A stretch of 64,000 bases of DNA from Actinomadura spongiicola (GCF_003432485.1 NZ_QVNQ01000010.1:62001-126000), one strand, 5' to 3'. Positions 16,426 through 24,539 are shown, counted from the stretch's first letter. Made by a program: numbers and translations. The notes: a model not told the origin generated them from the sequence alone.

Positions 16426-17151
16426 GGCCTCGTTCCTCCTTTGGACGCGCGTCGTCCAGGCGCGCTCCTCTAACTGGCCTAGGCGAATGCCAGAAACTGA
16501 TCTTCACAGGTTTGACTGTGGCTGTAAAGGAGCGTATCAGGTGACGCGTGGTGATGATTTTTACACCAACCGTGATCGCCGCAGCCCGCGCATTACAGGA
16601 AAAGGCGGCGGATTTCCTCCGGCGCCTGAATTCTGGCCCGCAGCGGTCGGTGGACGCGACATGGTCCGGCCGGAGGCGTCCGTTCAGGGAGGGGTGGGGT
16701 GTGCTTGTGGGGCGGGCGTGCTTCCCGTGGCGCGCGCAAGGTTCTCGGTGCCCTCATCGGGCCGGTTCGCGCCCAGGCCGGAGACAGGTGCCGATACGCC
16801 GGGCCTGGCGGGTCACCCGGCTAGATACCGGCCAGCGAAGACACCTGGGTCGGCATCATCACCGGCACCCAGTGGGGACCTCTCCCAGTCAGCCTTCAAT
16901 ATCTCCCCCATCCTCCCCACCGGATCGAACCTGAATGAGAGATGATCGCCGAAAGAGATGTCCTTTCTCCGGAGCAGGGCCTGGAGGGCATCAGCCCTTG
17001 CCAGGCGAAGGATGTGGTGGGCTGCCCGTTTCTCCCGCTGTCATCCACGGTCACCCGTGGTCATCCTCGGCACAGACCGCTACGCAGAAGAGCATCACCA
17101 TTGATCGTCCAGCCTTGGTCAGGCCCGATCGTCCTCGACCTCTTCTGGCGA
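16426..17151. other. 726-bp region without a supported gene
   Basis: The first 100 bp or so hold the promoter of the secreted-protein gene (minus), with a GGAGGAACGAGGCC-type ribosome binding site. The rest has several short open frames with mixed codon use and no good start; one runs 16942-17190 on the plus strand. The composition looks like decayed coding DNA, but I cannot name a parent gene. Confidence 0.45.
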
Positions 17152-17475
17152 CTACCAGGTGGACGGGTACATGCGGCCCTTGAGGAGTAGGTCGATCTGC
17201 TCCGCCGCCGCCCTGGCGTCCCCGCACGGACACAGGTAGGCGGCCTTCCGCACGTCGTAATAGCCCCAGAGCCCCCGGGCACAGACCCGCACGTCGACGA
17301 CGATTCCGACATCGTCGGCGACGCCGCTCGCGTACACCCAGAGCAGCGGCCTGGGGAACTCGCGCCCGTACAACTTCACGCACCGCCACCCGCGCACTCT
17401 GACCGCGAGCGCCAGCACGTCCAGGTACCGCACGGCGGTCCTCCGCCTCCGCCACGTCCACCACCGGCTCAACAC
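17152..17475 (-). CDS. Small conserved protein paired with the RsbW-like ATPase
   Basis: Predicted 107 residues. The core YLDVLALAVRVRGWRCVKLYGREFPRPLLWVYASG is folded-looking and is followed by CPCGDARAAAEQIDLLL. GTG 17475 overlaps the ATPase stop by 7 nt; a GTG at 17496 is also possible. I associate this protein type with WhiJ/AbaA-like regulatory clusters of actinomycetes, next to an ATPase and an XRE regulator, but I know no biochemical role. The coupled start suggests that it is made with the ATPase. Confidence 0.6.
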   Translation of the reverse strand: MLSRWWTWRRRRTAVRYLDVLALAVRVRGWRCVKLYGREFPRPLLWVYASGVADDVGIVVDVRVCARGLWGYYDVRKAAYLCPCGDARAAAEQIDLLLKGRMYPSTW

Positions 17476-17912
17476 GCGACCGCCGCCCACACCCACTTCC
17501 CGACCGGCGGCGTCACCTTGACCCCGCAGCCGGACGCGAGCGCCTGGACGATCTGAAGCCCACGCCCACCTTCCTCACATCCCGGCTCCAACGCCCAGGC
17601 GTCGCCATCCACGTCGTCGAGGGTCATCTCCACGACCGGTCGCGCCACCGGCATCCCCTCGCTGGGATCCCACACCGCCACCACGACGGCCCCGGCCTCC
17701 CGAGTGAGCTTGACCCAGATTTCCCGGTCCAGCGCACTTTGCACCGCATTGGCGACCAATTCACCGGCAACCAGAAGCACATCCCCGGCGACCCGCTCCA
17801 GCCCCCACTCCGCAAGCCGGAACCCCACCAACGACCGCACCATCCCCGGCACGGTCACGTCCGCCCGACAAGAAATGTCCAACTCGCCCGCCTGCACCAC
17901 TTTCGCCACCAT
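17469..17912 (-). CDS. RsbW-like ATP-binding protein (anti-sigma factor/AbaA type)
   Basis: Predicted 147 residues from the ATG at 17912, chosen because AGGAGGAGG lies just upstream; an ATG 8 codons earlier overlaps that site. It is a HATPase_c_2 fold. The N box is in LLVAGELVANAVQSA, the G1 box is WDPSEGMPV and the G2-like motif is EEGGRGLQIVQAL. Such small GHKL proteins act as serine kinases/anti-sigma factors. In Streptomyces they occur with WhiJ-type regulators in development. It is divergent from the XRE gene at 18022 and shares a 109-bp promoter region with it. Confidence 0.85.
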   Translation of the reverse strand: MVAKVVQAGELDISCRADVTVPGMVRSLVGFRLAEWGLERVAGDVLLVAGELVANAVQSALDREIWVKLTREAGAVVVAVWDPSEGMPVARPVVEMTLDDVDGDAWALEPGCEEGGRGLQIVQALASGCGVKVTPPVGKWVWAAVAC

Positions 17913-18021
17913 TTCCCCCTCCTCCTTTCTTTGCATTCTTCGAACAAGCGTGGCGCCAGTGAGCTAGCTTGTCGCTATTCCGTGAAAGACCCGGAAGTCG
18001 AATGAGAGGGGCGTCAGCAGG

Positions 18022-18831
18022 ATGAACGTCAACGAGCCACCTGACCCGAGACTCAACCTCTGGGCGACCATCGCGTTCTACCTGCGGTTTTTCCGCACAC
18101 AGCACGGCCAGACCGGCGACATCGTCGCGCGCTGGCTCAACCGATCCCGCTCCTCGATTTCCAGACTCGAGAGCGGCGAATCACAACTCAAGGAGAGCGA
18201 AGCTGCGATCTTGGACGCGAAGTGGAGTACAGGCGGCCTGTTCGGGATTCTGTTGTGGTTTGCCCGGTTGGGACACGATCCCAACTGGAACAAGAACTAC
18301 CTCGGCTTCGAGGAGCGCTCCTCCGAAATCCGCATGTACGACGGCCAGGTGATCCCCGCAATGTTCCAGACGCCCGAGTACGCGCGTGCACTGCTCATGG
18401 CTGGTCGACCTAAGAACCTGGGAAAGGCCGTCGAGGCTCGCATGGCACGTCAAGCGATCTTGCACAAGCCGGACGCGCCCGAAGTCTGGGTCTTGTTGGC
18501 GGAGACGGCGCTAGGCCCGCACGTAGGCGGCCCCCACACGATGCGTGAGCAGATCGCCTACCTGCTCCAACTTTCACAGCTTCCGAACGTGATCTTGCGC
18601 ATCGTTCCAAACGGTGCAGGAGCCAACGAGGGACTGGACGGACCGTTCAAGGTACTAAAGGTCAAGGAGGGGGAGATCGGATTCCTTGTAGCCCCCAACG
18701 GGGGCCGACTAGAGTTGGACTCTGAAGAGGTGGCAAGCCTGCGTAACAGGTTCGACCGGATCGGTGCCGTAGCCCTTCCCGTGGAGTTGTCGCGGGTGAC
18801 GCTCAGAGACGCGATGGAGAAACTAAGATGA
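18022..18831 (+). CDS. XRE-family regulator with DUF5753 (WhiJ-like)
   Basis: Predicted 269 residues. An N-terminal helix-turn-helix (about 15-65: LRFFRTQHGQTGDIVARWLNRSRSSISRLESGES) is joined to a DUF5753 domain. That domain carries IRMYDGQVIPAMFQTPEYARALL, LAETALGPHVGG, LLQLSQLPNVILRIVP and ANEGLDGPFKVL. These proteins are cytoplasmic DNA-binding repressors that work with a cognate DUF397 protein. The next gene (DUF397) starts inside its stop codon (ATGA), so the pair is co-translated. The HTH is slightly atypical, with a Trp/Arg-rich turn. Confidence 0.9.
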   Translation: MNVNEPPDPRLNLWATIAFYLRFFRTQHGQTGDIVARWLNRSRSSISRLESGESQLKESEAAILDAKWSTGGLFGILLWFARLGHDPNWNKNYLGFEERSSEIRMYDGQVIPAMFQTPEYARALLMAGRPKNLGKAVEARMARQAILHKPDAPEVWVLLAETALGPHVGGPHTMREQIAYLLQLSQLPNVILRIVPNGAGANEGLDGPFKVLKVKEGEIGFLVAPNGGRLELDSEEVASLRNRFDRIGAVALPVELSRVTLRDAMEKLR

Positions 18832-19025
18832 CGCTTCCGCCTGCGTGGCGCAAAAGCAGCCGAAGCCCAGAGGGCACCAACGAAGATTGCGTGGAACTCG
18901 CGCAACTCCCCACCGGCATCGGCATCCGCGACAGCAAGGCCCCCCACAGTCCCCACCTCACCCTCACCCCCGCAGCCTTCACCAACCTCTACACCCAGGC
19001 GAAACAGGGCAAGCTGGACCTTTGA
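18828..19025 (+). CDS. DUF397 protein, partner of the XRE regulator
   Basis: Predicted 65 residues. The family pattern is complete: WRKSSRSPEGTNEDCVELAQLPTGIGIRDSK, then HLTLTPAAFTNLYTQAKQGKLDL. DUF397 (BldB/WhiJ-partner type) proteins are small cytoplasmic modulators of the neighbouring XRE regulator. The ATG overlaps the regulator's stop by 4 bp. Confidence 0.92.
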   Translation: MTLPPAWRKSSRSPEGTNEDCVELAQLPTGIGIRDSKAPHSPHLTLTPAAFTNLYTQAKQGKLDL

Positions 19026-19036
19026 CGGAGCAAGCC

Positions 19037-19227
19037 GTGACCACATGGCGGCAGTCCAGCTACAGCGGCGAGACCGGAGGCGAATGCGTCGAGGTTGCCG
19101 CGCTCCCGGCGCCATCGCCATACGAGACAGCAAGGTTGCTCTTGGTCCACGAATCACCCTGACTCCCAACGCCTTCGGGGCTCTCCTCGCTCAGGCAACG
19201 GGGCGAGTTCGGCGAGGCCTGCGTTGA
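19037..19227 (+). pseudogene. Frameshifted second DUF397 gene
   Basis: GTG 19037 opens a DUF397 reading TTWRQSSYSGETGGECVEV and continues to about 19110. The family sequence then resumes in another frame as IAIRDSKVALGPRITLTPN and FGALLAQA, ending at 19227. Adding one base near 19110 would restore the protein. From 19202 a further fragment reads GEFGEACVEVAAAPETIT, the middle of a third DUF397 unit with no beginning or end. The tandem array downstream of the intact DUF397 has therefore decayed. A sequencing error could explain the frameshift but not the extra fragment. Confidence 0.7.
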
Positions 19228-19600
19228 GGTGGCCGCTGCGCCTGAGACCATCACCTTCTTGGCGGGTGCGGCTCGTTCTGGAGACGTCTCTGCCCAGCTC
19301 AGCCTTGTGGGTGGGGGCAGGTGGTGGTGACCTGCTCGGGCTGCTTGTCTATTCGGGCGAAAGGGGCGTCGGTGCGGGTGGATGGCGGGCGCATTCGTGA
19401 TCGCGTCCCTGGTGAATCCTACGAATCGCAACTGATCACAGCGTGAGAGCGGCGGGTGGGGCACCGGTCTGGTGGCCGGAGCGGTGGTTTGACACTCACC
19501 AATTGCGGTTGGGGGCGGCAAGTTCTGGTCAGTGAACTGGTGGTTCTGCTTTGGTGTATAGAGCATCTCCGAAGAGCCGCTCTACACCAGGAGTGCAATC
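19228..19600. other. Non-coding region upstream of the AraC-type regulator
   Basis: The first part holds the DUF397 fragment to about 19255. The remainder shows no convincing gene. The last 100 bp are AT-richer and should contain the regulator's promoter; AGGAG lies 7 nt before its ATG. Confidence 0.5.
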
Positions 19601-20572
19601 ATGACGACGCTTCGTTTGACAACCGACGATCTGCCTCCGACTGATCGCTTTCCGTACTGGTACGACGTGGCGCTGAGTACGCAAGTTCCTTGCTACCTCC
19701 GCAACCCGAAGGTTGCCGACTTTCATGCTTCCCTGGACGCCGTGAACCTGGGCGAGGTACAGATCTCGCAGCTGAAGGGCGCGCCGATGCAGTCGTTTCG
19801 CACGGCCAAACTGATCCGGTCGGGTGACACCGAGCGCTATGAGCTCTTCTTCGTACTCCATGGAACCATCGGGATAGCCACGAAGGATCACCGATCGATG
19901 CTCGAACCCGGGCAGTCCGTGCTTCTGGACACCCATCGCCCCGCGGAAGGCTGGCAGGAATCCCGGTACGGGCGGGTACTGATGGTCGGTTTTCCTCGTA
20001 CCGCGCTACGGCTGCCCACTCGTGCGATCGACGACATGATCCCGGGCTCGCTGGACGTGCGAACCGGGCTGGGGGCGGTACTGCTGAGCCATCTACAGCA
20101 GGTGCTGCGCCAAGCCGATACCTACACCAACGCGGACCGGTCGGCACTGGCCAAGACCACCCTCGACTTGACCGCGGCCGCCTTTGCCCACCGGCTGGAC
20201 ATCGAGAACACCGTCAACAATGCCACCAGGCGGAAGGTGCTGCTGGCCGAGATCTATCACTTCATCGATCAACAGCTCGCCGATCCCAACCTCTCACCGG
20301 CCGCCATCGCCGCAGCTCATCGCATATCGGTCCGCTACCTCTACAAGCTCTTCGAATCCGAGGATATGACCATAGGCGCCTGGATCCGGCGCCAACGGCT
20401 ACAACGCTGCCACCGCGATCTCGCCGACCCCCTACTGGCCGCACGCCCCGTGCACGCCATCGCCGCTCGCTGGGGAATCATCGACCGCGCCCACTTCACT
20501 CGCATCTTCCGCACCGCCTACGGCATGACACCCGGTGAGTTCCGCCAGACCGTCCACAGTGCCACCGGCTGA
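19601..20572 (+). CDS. AraC-family transcriptional regulator (AraC-binding-like domain)
   Basis: Predicted 323 residues. The N-terminal AraC-binding-like domain (about 10-190) includes YELFFVLHGTIGIATKDHRSMLEPGQSVLLDT, a cupin-like strand set. The C-terminal double HTH (about 215-318) has ISVRYLYKLFESEDMTIGAWIRRQRLQRC, HFTRIFRTAYGMTPGEFRQ and the conserved IAARWGIIDRAHF. It belongs to the NimR/FeaR-like subgroup. AGGAG is 7 nt upstream of the ATG. The next gene encodes a small secreted protein in the same direction, which may be a target; the hairpin at the stop codon separates them. Confidence 0.9.
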   Translation: MTTLRLTTDDLPPTDRFPYWYDVALSTQVPCYLRNPKVADFHASLDAVNLGEVQISQLKGAPMQSFRTAKLIRSGDTERYELFFVLHGTIGIATKDHRSMLEPGQSVLLDTHRPAEGWQESRYGRVLMVGFPRTALRLPTRAIDDMIPGSLDVRTGLGAVLLSHLQQVLRQADTYTNADRSALAKTTLDLTAAAFAHRLDIENTVNNATRRKVLLAEIYHFIDQQLADPNLSPAAIAAAHRISVRYLYKLFESEDMTIGAWIRRQRLQRCHRDLADPLLAARPVHAIAARWGIIDRAHFTRIFRTAYGMTPGEFRQTVHSATG

Positions 20573-20600
20573 GTGCACTGTGCCCCACACAGAGTGCACT
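20572..20600. terminator. Stem-loop at the end of the AraC-type gene
   Basis: AGTGCACTGTG (20572-20582) pairs with CACAGAGTGCACT (20588-20600) with a small bulge. The decamer GAGTGCACTC at the right end is itself a perfect palindrome, and most of it is repeated at the left. It starts inside the stop codon, so it may terminate transcription. Because the unit is a repeated palindrome it could instead bind the regulator ahead of the secreted-protein gene. Confidence 0.5.
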
Positions 20601-20672
20601 CCTCGACAACGACACGCCCAGCCGCCGTTTGCCACACTCCCCTTAAATGCCCAAACTCACATGGGAGGAAAA

Positions 20673-21104
20673 GTGGCACGAAAGTCCATGCAAGCTCTCA
20701 CCATCACCCTCACCGTCGCAGGACTCGGTCTGGTGGCGTCCGCCGTCCCGGCGAACGCCTCGCTCTCCAGATCGGAGAACTTACCGTCGATCGAGAGTGA
20801 CCAACCGCCGAACCGGACACCATCGAACATCAATCTGAACTGCGACGTTTCCCCCTATACCAATGGCCCTGGCGGTGCCACCGTCGATAAGGAGATCTGG
20901 CTCAGGAACGGTCCCGGCGCAGGTTGCCAAAGCGTGACCGCAACGCTCCGCAAAGGCACGCGACTCGGCGGCTGGTGCTACGACTACAGTAATTCGAACA
21001 ACCTGTGGTACTACGTCAGCGTCGGAGGCGCGGCTCCACATGGTTGGATCTACGCAAACAACGTCACAGACGTAAATCCGATCACCACCCGCTGCCGGTA
21101 CTAG
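20673..21104 (+). CDS. Secreted SH3-like domain protein
   Basis: Predicted 143 residues from GTG 20673 (VARKSMQALTITLTVAG), preceded by GGAGG; ATG 20661 and ATG 20688 are alternatives. A Sec signal ends near VPANAS. After a Ser/Pro linker, the mature domain (about 65-140) has IWLRNGPGAGCQSVTATLRKGTRL, WCYDYSNSNNLWYYVSV and HGWIYANNVT. This matches the bacterial SH3 (SH3b) pattern, including the final GWIYANNV. Such domains bind cell wall or peptides outside the cell. Cysteines at the domain edges probably form disulfides. Confidence 0.75.
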   Translation: MARKSMQALTITLTVAGLGLVASAVPANASLSRSENLPSIESDQPPNRTPSNINLNCDVSPYTNGPGGATVDKEIWLRNGPGAGCQSVTATLRKGTRLGGWCYDYSNSNNLWYYVSVGGAAPHGWIYANNVTDVNPITTRCRY

Positions 21105-21146
21105 GCATGCGTTGATCGGCTTGTGATTCGCGTTAGCGCGGGCGTG

Positions 21147-21188
21147 GACTCCATTGCTGCCCGGGGGCCGGCAGTTGCGAATGGAGTC
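21147..21188 (+). terminator. Terminator-like stem-loop
   Basis: GACTCCATT (21147-21155) pairs perfectly with AATGGAGTC (21180-21188). An inner CTGCC/GGCAG pair extends the stem. It lies 43 nt after the secreted SH3 gene and is the likely terminator. Confidence 0.6.
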
Positions 21189-21604
21189 TCGCCGGGGGCT
21201 GCGTTACGCGAGCGTCTTGGCGTTCGACCGATCGCGTCTCACTCGGATTCCTGAGCGTGATTCACGCCAGATATCGAGCGAAAGCGCCGGTGCTCCACTG
21301 TTAGGGGCACCGGCGTTGCGTTTGGTCGGCGAAGGGATGGGCGGCCACAGGACTGTTGTGAGATGAGTTGCGCTGGCGAAGACATCCCGGGAACGCCTCG
21401 ACGTCGGCCAGGACGTCTCAAGGGGCGGGGCGCGTCCCGGACGTCCTCGATCGCGTCGAACAACAGGAGGGTGTCCACCACGCCAGGGCACCGACGGCAT
21501 CGAGTCGTCGGGTCCTGGCCTTCGTGGCGATTCGTCGTTGGGCATGAGAATCAGTGCGGGGGACGCTGAGCTGGTTGGAGGCAGAGGGGCGCCGGGCCCG
21601 CCGT
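21189..21604. other. Gap with an inverted repeat and gene-remnant-like sequence
   Basis: A perfect 9-bp inverted repeat, CGCCGGTGC (21285-21293) and GCACCGGCG (21307-21315), lies in the middle. On the minus strand around 21420-21480 a short run reads VDTLLLFDAIEDVRDAPRPL and then loses coding character, which suggests a remnant. I see no intact gene. Confidence 0.4.
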
Positions 21605-22249
21605 TCACCGGGGTCGGGATGGCTCCGGGCACTCTTTCCAGGCGAATTCATAGAGGTCGTCGTTGGGCAGTTCCAGGAAGTTCTTCCTGGACTTGTCCGA
21701 GCTGTCGACGAGCAGACTCGTCTGGATGCGGATGAGGCGATCCTCGCCGCACGGTTTGTACCACGGTTCGGTGTCTGCGGGCGGAAGTTGCTGGACCCCC
21801 TTGAACGGGCCGTTGAGCCTCTCCCATCTAATCGGCACGCCTTGATCGCCCGTGAAGAAGATTCGCGATGTCAGATCGGCTGAGCCATCGGACCCCAACT
21901 GTCCACGAACGGTGTAGGTCACCGGCCTGATGGCGAAAGTGTGGCTCGACGGAATCTGGTAATCAAGGAAGAGGTCACAATCCTTCCGGAAGTCATCTGG
22001 AGCTGAACCGGGGCCGGTCTTGGCGACCATCGAACCCAGCCCGACGGTGAATCCGGTGTGGTCCTTCTTAAGGGAGAACCTTACTTTTGCAGCCGGTCCG
22101 GGCGGGCATCCTGTACCGGAGTACTGCCTCACCTCCAGGGTCATCTCCCCGGGCGGGAGCGGGTCGGCGGATGCCGCGGTGGAGGCCGGGCAGGGCAGGA
22201 CGAGAGTGGCACTCAGGGCCACGAGCATCGTGCGTCCGGAATTCATCAT
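21605..22249 (-). CDS. DUF4360-like secreted protein
   Basis: Predicted 214 residues with a Sec signal (MMNSGRTMLVALSATLVLP, cleavage around ASADP). The domain begins MTLEVRQYSGTGCPPGPAAK and continues FTVGLGSMVAKTGPGSAPDDFRKDCDLFLDYQIPSSHTFAI. The Cys-Pro-x-Gly opening, the PGSxxxDxRKxC block and the fai strand are the DUF4360 pattern of extracellular fungal and actinobacterial proteins. It is slightly longer than most members because of a C-terminal LELPNDDLYEFAWKECPE segment. GGAG lies about 9 nt before the ATG. Function unknown. Confidence 0.7.
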   Translation of the reverse strand: MMNSGRTMLVALSATLVLPCPASTAASADPLPPGEMTLEVRQYSGTGCPPGPAAKVRFSLKKDHTGFTVGLGSMVAKTGPGSAPDDFRKDCDLFLDYQIPSSHTFAIRPVTYTVRGQLGSDGSADLTSRIFFTGDQGVPIRWERLNGPFKGVQQLPPADTEPWYKPCGEDRLIRIQTSLLVDSSDKSRKNFLELPNDDLYEFAWKECPEPSRPR

Positions 22250-22588
22250 TGGGCAGCACTCCAGGCCAGGCGTGAGCGAAGGCCGTGCCGGTGGCCGGTA
22301 CAGCCGCGATGATCCTGGCGCCAGGAATCCACGGTCAGACTAATTCCGATTACCAAACAATGTCAATGTTGATTTCGTTCTGTTTCCTTTCACCTTTTAA
22401 CTTGAGGGGCGCGGTCCGGAGTCGAACCGGGATGGGCAGATCTCAGGCGCCGCCTACAGCCCCGGTCAGGCGGACAGCACGGCGATCCACACGCACAACC
22501 TGACCACGCCCAGCCCGGTCACGCTGACTACGCTCCTCCGCCTCTGCCACTCGGGCACGGCGTCACGAACAACGCTTCTGCGTAGGCG
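22250..22588. other. Intergenic region with an AT-rich patch and a tRNA-like T-arm fragment
   Basis: Around 22340-22405 the sequence is strikingly AT-rich for this genome, with tracts such as GTCAATGTTGATTTCG. Next to it, 22413-22433 read on the minus strand resembles a tRNA T-arm: CCCGG, TTCGACT, CCGGA. I found no 5' half and the acceptor stem is not recognisable, so it is not a tRNA gene. It may be an attachment-site scar. The left end holds the DUF4360 promoter. Confidence 0.4.
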
Positions 22589-23326
22589 CTAGGCCTTTAT
22601 TAGTTGGTGGCCGCCGTCGACGAAGATGTGAGCGCCGGAGACGGCGCGGAATCCTTCGTCGGTGAGCGTGACGATGAGTGCCGCGACGTCGTCGGGTTCG
22701 GTGATCCGACCGAGGACGGAGTTCTCGGCGATGAATGTGTCGCGTTCCGAATCGCGGATCGCGCGGGTCGCCTCGGTGTTGACCAGGCCGGGAGCGACGG
22801 TGTTGACGGTGATCCCGTGGCGGCCCGCCTCGGCCGCGACCTGGCGGGCGAAGGTGTTGAGGGCCGCTTTCGCGGTGGCCTGCGAGAGCGCGCCCGGCAT
22901 GATCGTGTTGGCGAGCACGCTCGAAACGTAGACGATCTGTCCTGACCGCTGCTCACGCATCAACTCCAGGGCTCGCTGGGTGATGTGGAAGACGGCCGCA
23001 AGTTCGCCTATGACCTTGTCCGAGAAGTCCGTCCAGCTCATCGCGCTCGGCGGGGCGAAGGTGGGGGCGATGTTGGCGTTGCAGACGAGCAGGTCGATCC
23101 GGGTCCCGGTGGCGATGAGGTCGGCGACCTCGGCCGGGTCGCGGACATCGGCCCGCACGGCCTCGGCCGTACCACCCGCCGACTCGATATCGGCGACCAC
23201 CGCTCGCGCCGCGCTCTCGTTGCGGTGGTAATTGACGATCACGTGGTATCCGCGCCTGCCCAGGCGGGCCGCGGTCGCTGCGCCGATTCCACGGCTCGCA
23301 CCGGTGATCAATGCGGTCGGGTTCAT
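22589..23326 (-). CDS. SDR-family oxidoreductase with altered catalytic site
   Basis: Predicted 245 residues from ATG 23326; GGAGG is a few nt upstream and longer frames have no such site. It is a classical SDR: TGASRGIGAATAARLG (NAD(P)-binding), DVRD, NANIAPTF in place of NNAG, and a conserved PGLVNTEATRAI. The catalytic serine is in VYVSSVLAN, but the Tyr of YxxxK is replaced by Gln: the segment reads SQATAK, with Gln149 and Lys153. The family reaction (ketone/alcohol, NAD(P)H) may therefore be lost or changed. It is divergent from an HxlR regulator that probably controls it. Confidence 0.85.
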   Translation of the reverse strand: MNPTALITGASRGIGAATAARLGRRGYHVIVNYHRNESAARAVVADIESAGGTAEAVRADVRDPAEVADLIATGTRIDLLVCNANIAPTFAPPSAMSWTDFSDKVIGELAAVFHITQRALELMREQRSGQIVYVSSVLANTIMPGALSQATAKAALNTFARQVAAEAGRHGITVNTVAPGLVNTEATRAIRDSERDTFIAENSVLGRITEPDDVAALIVTLTDEGFRAVSGAHIFVDGGHQLIKA

Positions 23327-23379
23327 GTGCTTCCTCCGTGTCGAGGGCTGCGTGCTCGATGAACGTACGGAGGCTGCTA

Positions 23380-23407
23380 ACTTTTGGAAAGTACATACCT
23401 TTAGGTA
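23380..23407. promoter_or_regulatory. Two adjacent palindromes, likely HxlR operator
   Basis: ACTTT-TGG-AAAGT (23380-23392) and TACCT-TT-AGGTA (23396-23407) sit side by side in the 132-bp space between the divergent SDR and HxlR genes. Two AT-centred inverted repeats in this position fit the way dimeric HxlR/MarR-type regulators bind and control both promoters. Confidence 0.65.
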
Positions 23408-23458
23408 AGCCCATGAGGTTCCGGGTGGTTTCCAGATGAGAAGAGGGCGACCAAAGAG

Positions 23459-23827
23459 ATGAGTGACGCATTTCATGTCGACTGCCCGGCGCGCGCCGTC
23501 CTCGAGCATGTCACCAGCCGATGGGCCACATTGATCCTGACCGGACTGCGTGACGGGCCACTGCGGTTCTCAGAGCTGCGCGCCAGAATCGAGGCCATCA
23601 GCGAGAAGATGCTGTCCCAGACCCTCCGCACGCTGGTGGAGGACGGCCTGATCGCCCGTACGGTGCACCCGTCGACACCCCCGGCGGTCAGCTACCGGCT
23701 CACCGAACTCGGCGACGGCCTGACACACCTGCTCCACGGACTGATGACCTGGATCGGCGAGCACGCGGACGACGTCCAGGCCGCACGAGCCACCTACCGA
23801 ACAGGCGCGTCGCTCGCGGGGCGGTGA
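23459..23827 (+). CDS. HxlR-family transcriptional regulator
   Basis: Predicted 122 residues. The HxlR winged helix is complete: CPARAVLEHVTSRWATLILTGLRDGPLRFSELRARIEAISEKMLSQTLRTLVEDGLIAR, then the wing and YRLTELGDGLTHLL. The N-terminal Cys9, just before the first helix, is the position at which many HxlR proteins sense electrophiles or thiol stress. Its divergent position relative to the SDR gene and the palindromes between them suggest that it regulates that gene and itself. Confidence 0.9.
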   Translation: MSDAFHVDCPARAVLEHVTSRWATLILTGLRDGPLRFSELRARIEAISEKMLSQTLRTLVEDGLIARTVHPSTPPAVSYRLTELGDGLTHLLHGLMTWIGEHADDVQAARATYRTGASLAGR

Positions 23828-23981
23828 CGCACACGGCCCACCTCATCTGGTTCGGGTTGCGGCGCCCCCTTGGCGTGCTCGGCGTCGTCGCCGTCGTCCG
23901 GACCTGGCCTCGCACAAACGGGTCCCGCGCGATGGCCACTACCGCGCACCCCACTGGGACGTCCGTCGATATCGTGCATCC

Positions 23982-24539
23982 GTGACCGAAGCCGCACAGG
24001 GTCCGCTGCTCTTCCTCGACGTTGACGGTCCCCTCATCCCCTTCGGGGCCGCATCACATCACTATCCGACCTACCAGGCGGTCTCGTCGCCGCAGACCGA
24101 GGCGAATCCGCTCCTGGACAGGATCAATCCCGAGCACGGGACCCGTCTGCTGGCGCTCCGCTGCGAACTGGTCTGGGCCACCAGTTGGCTGGACGACGCG
24201 AACGAGTGCGTCTCACCACGCCTCGGTCTGCCCAGGTTGGTGACAGTGACCTGGCCGAACGCGCCGGAGACCGAAATGCACGACGAACGTGACGGCTTGC
24301 ATTGGAAGACCCGCACCCTCGTCGCCTGGGCGGCCGGACGCTCATTCGCCTGGATAGACGACGAGCTCACCGACAGAGACCGTGCCTGGGTATCCGCACA
24401 TCATCCCGGCCCGGCCCTCCTTCACCGCGTCAACCCGAGCAGGGGCCTCACCGAGGACGACTATCGCATTCTCCAGGAGTGGCTACGCATGAACACCGGC
24501 TCGGCGGTCGACCTTGGCAAGCCGCACGAACCAGAATGA
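23982..24539 (+). CDS. HAD-like protein
   Basis: Predicted 185 residues, GTG start. The HAD motif I is LLFLDVDGPLIPF (Asp13 and Asp15 of DVDG), motif II lies in LVWATSWLDDAN and an acidic motif III/IV is WIDDELTDRDRAW. This is the short HAD subgroup often annotated 'HAD domain in Swiss Army Knife RNA repair proteins', commonly encoded alone in actinomycetes. It may be a phosphatase, substrate unknown. It has no signal peptide. The GTG lacks a strong ribosome binding site; leaderless translation is possible. Confidence 0.75.
   Translation: MTEAAQGPLLFLDVDGPLIPFGAASHHYPTYQAVSSPQTEANPLLDRINPEHGTRLLALRCELVWATSWLDDANECVSPRLGLPRLVTVTWPNAPETEMHDERDGLHWKTRTLVAWAAGRSFAWIDDELTDRDRAWVSAHHPGPALLHRVNPSRGLTEDDYRILQEWLRMNTGSAVDLGKPHEPE

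Noticed and set aside
16942..17190. Short plus-strand frame in the long gap
   Set aside because: Mixed codon use, no ribosome binding site and no recognisable domain; it also overlaps the end of the small ATPase-partner gene on the other strand.
22413..22433. tRNA gene
   Set aside because: Only a T-arm-like piece is present. No D-arm, anticodon arm or acceptor stem is found within 90 nt, so it is not a tRNA gene.
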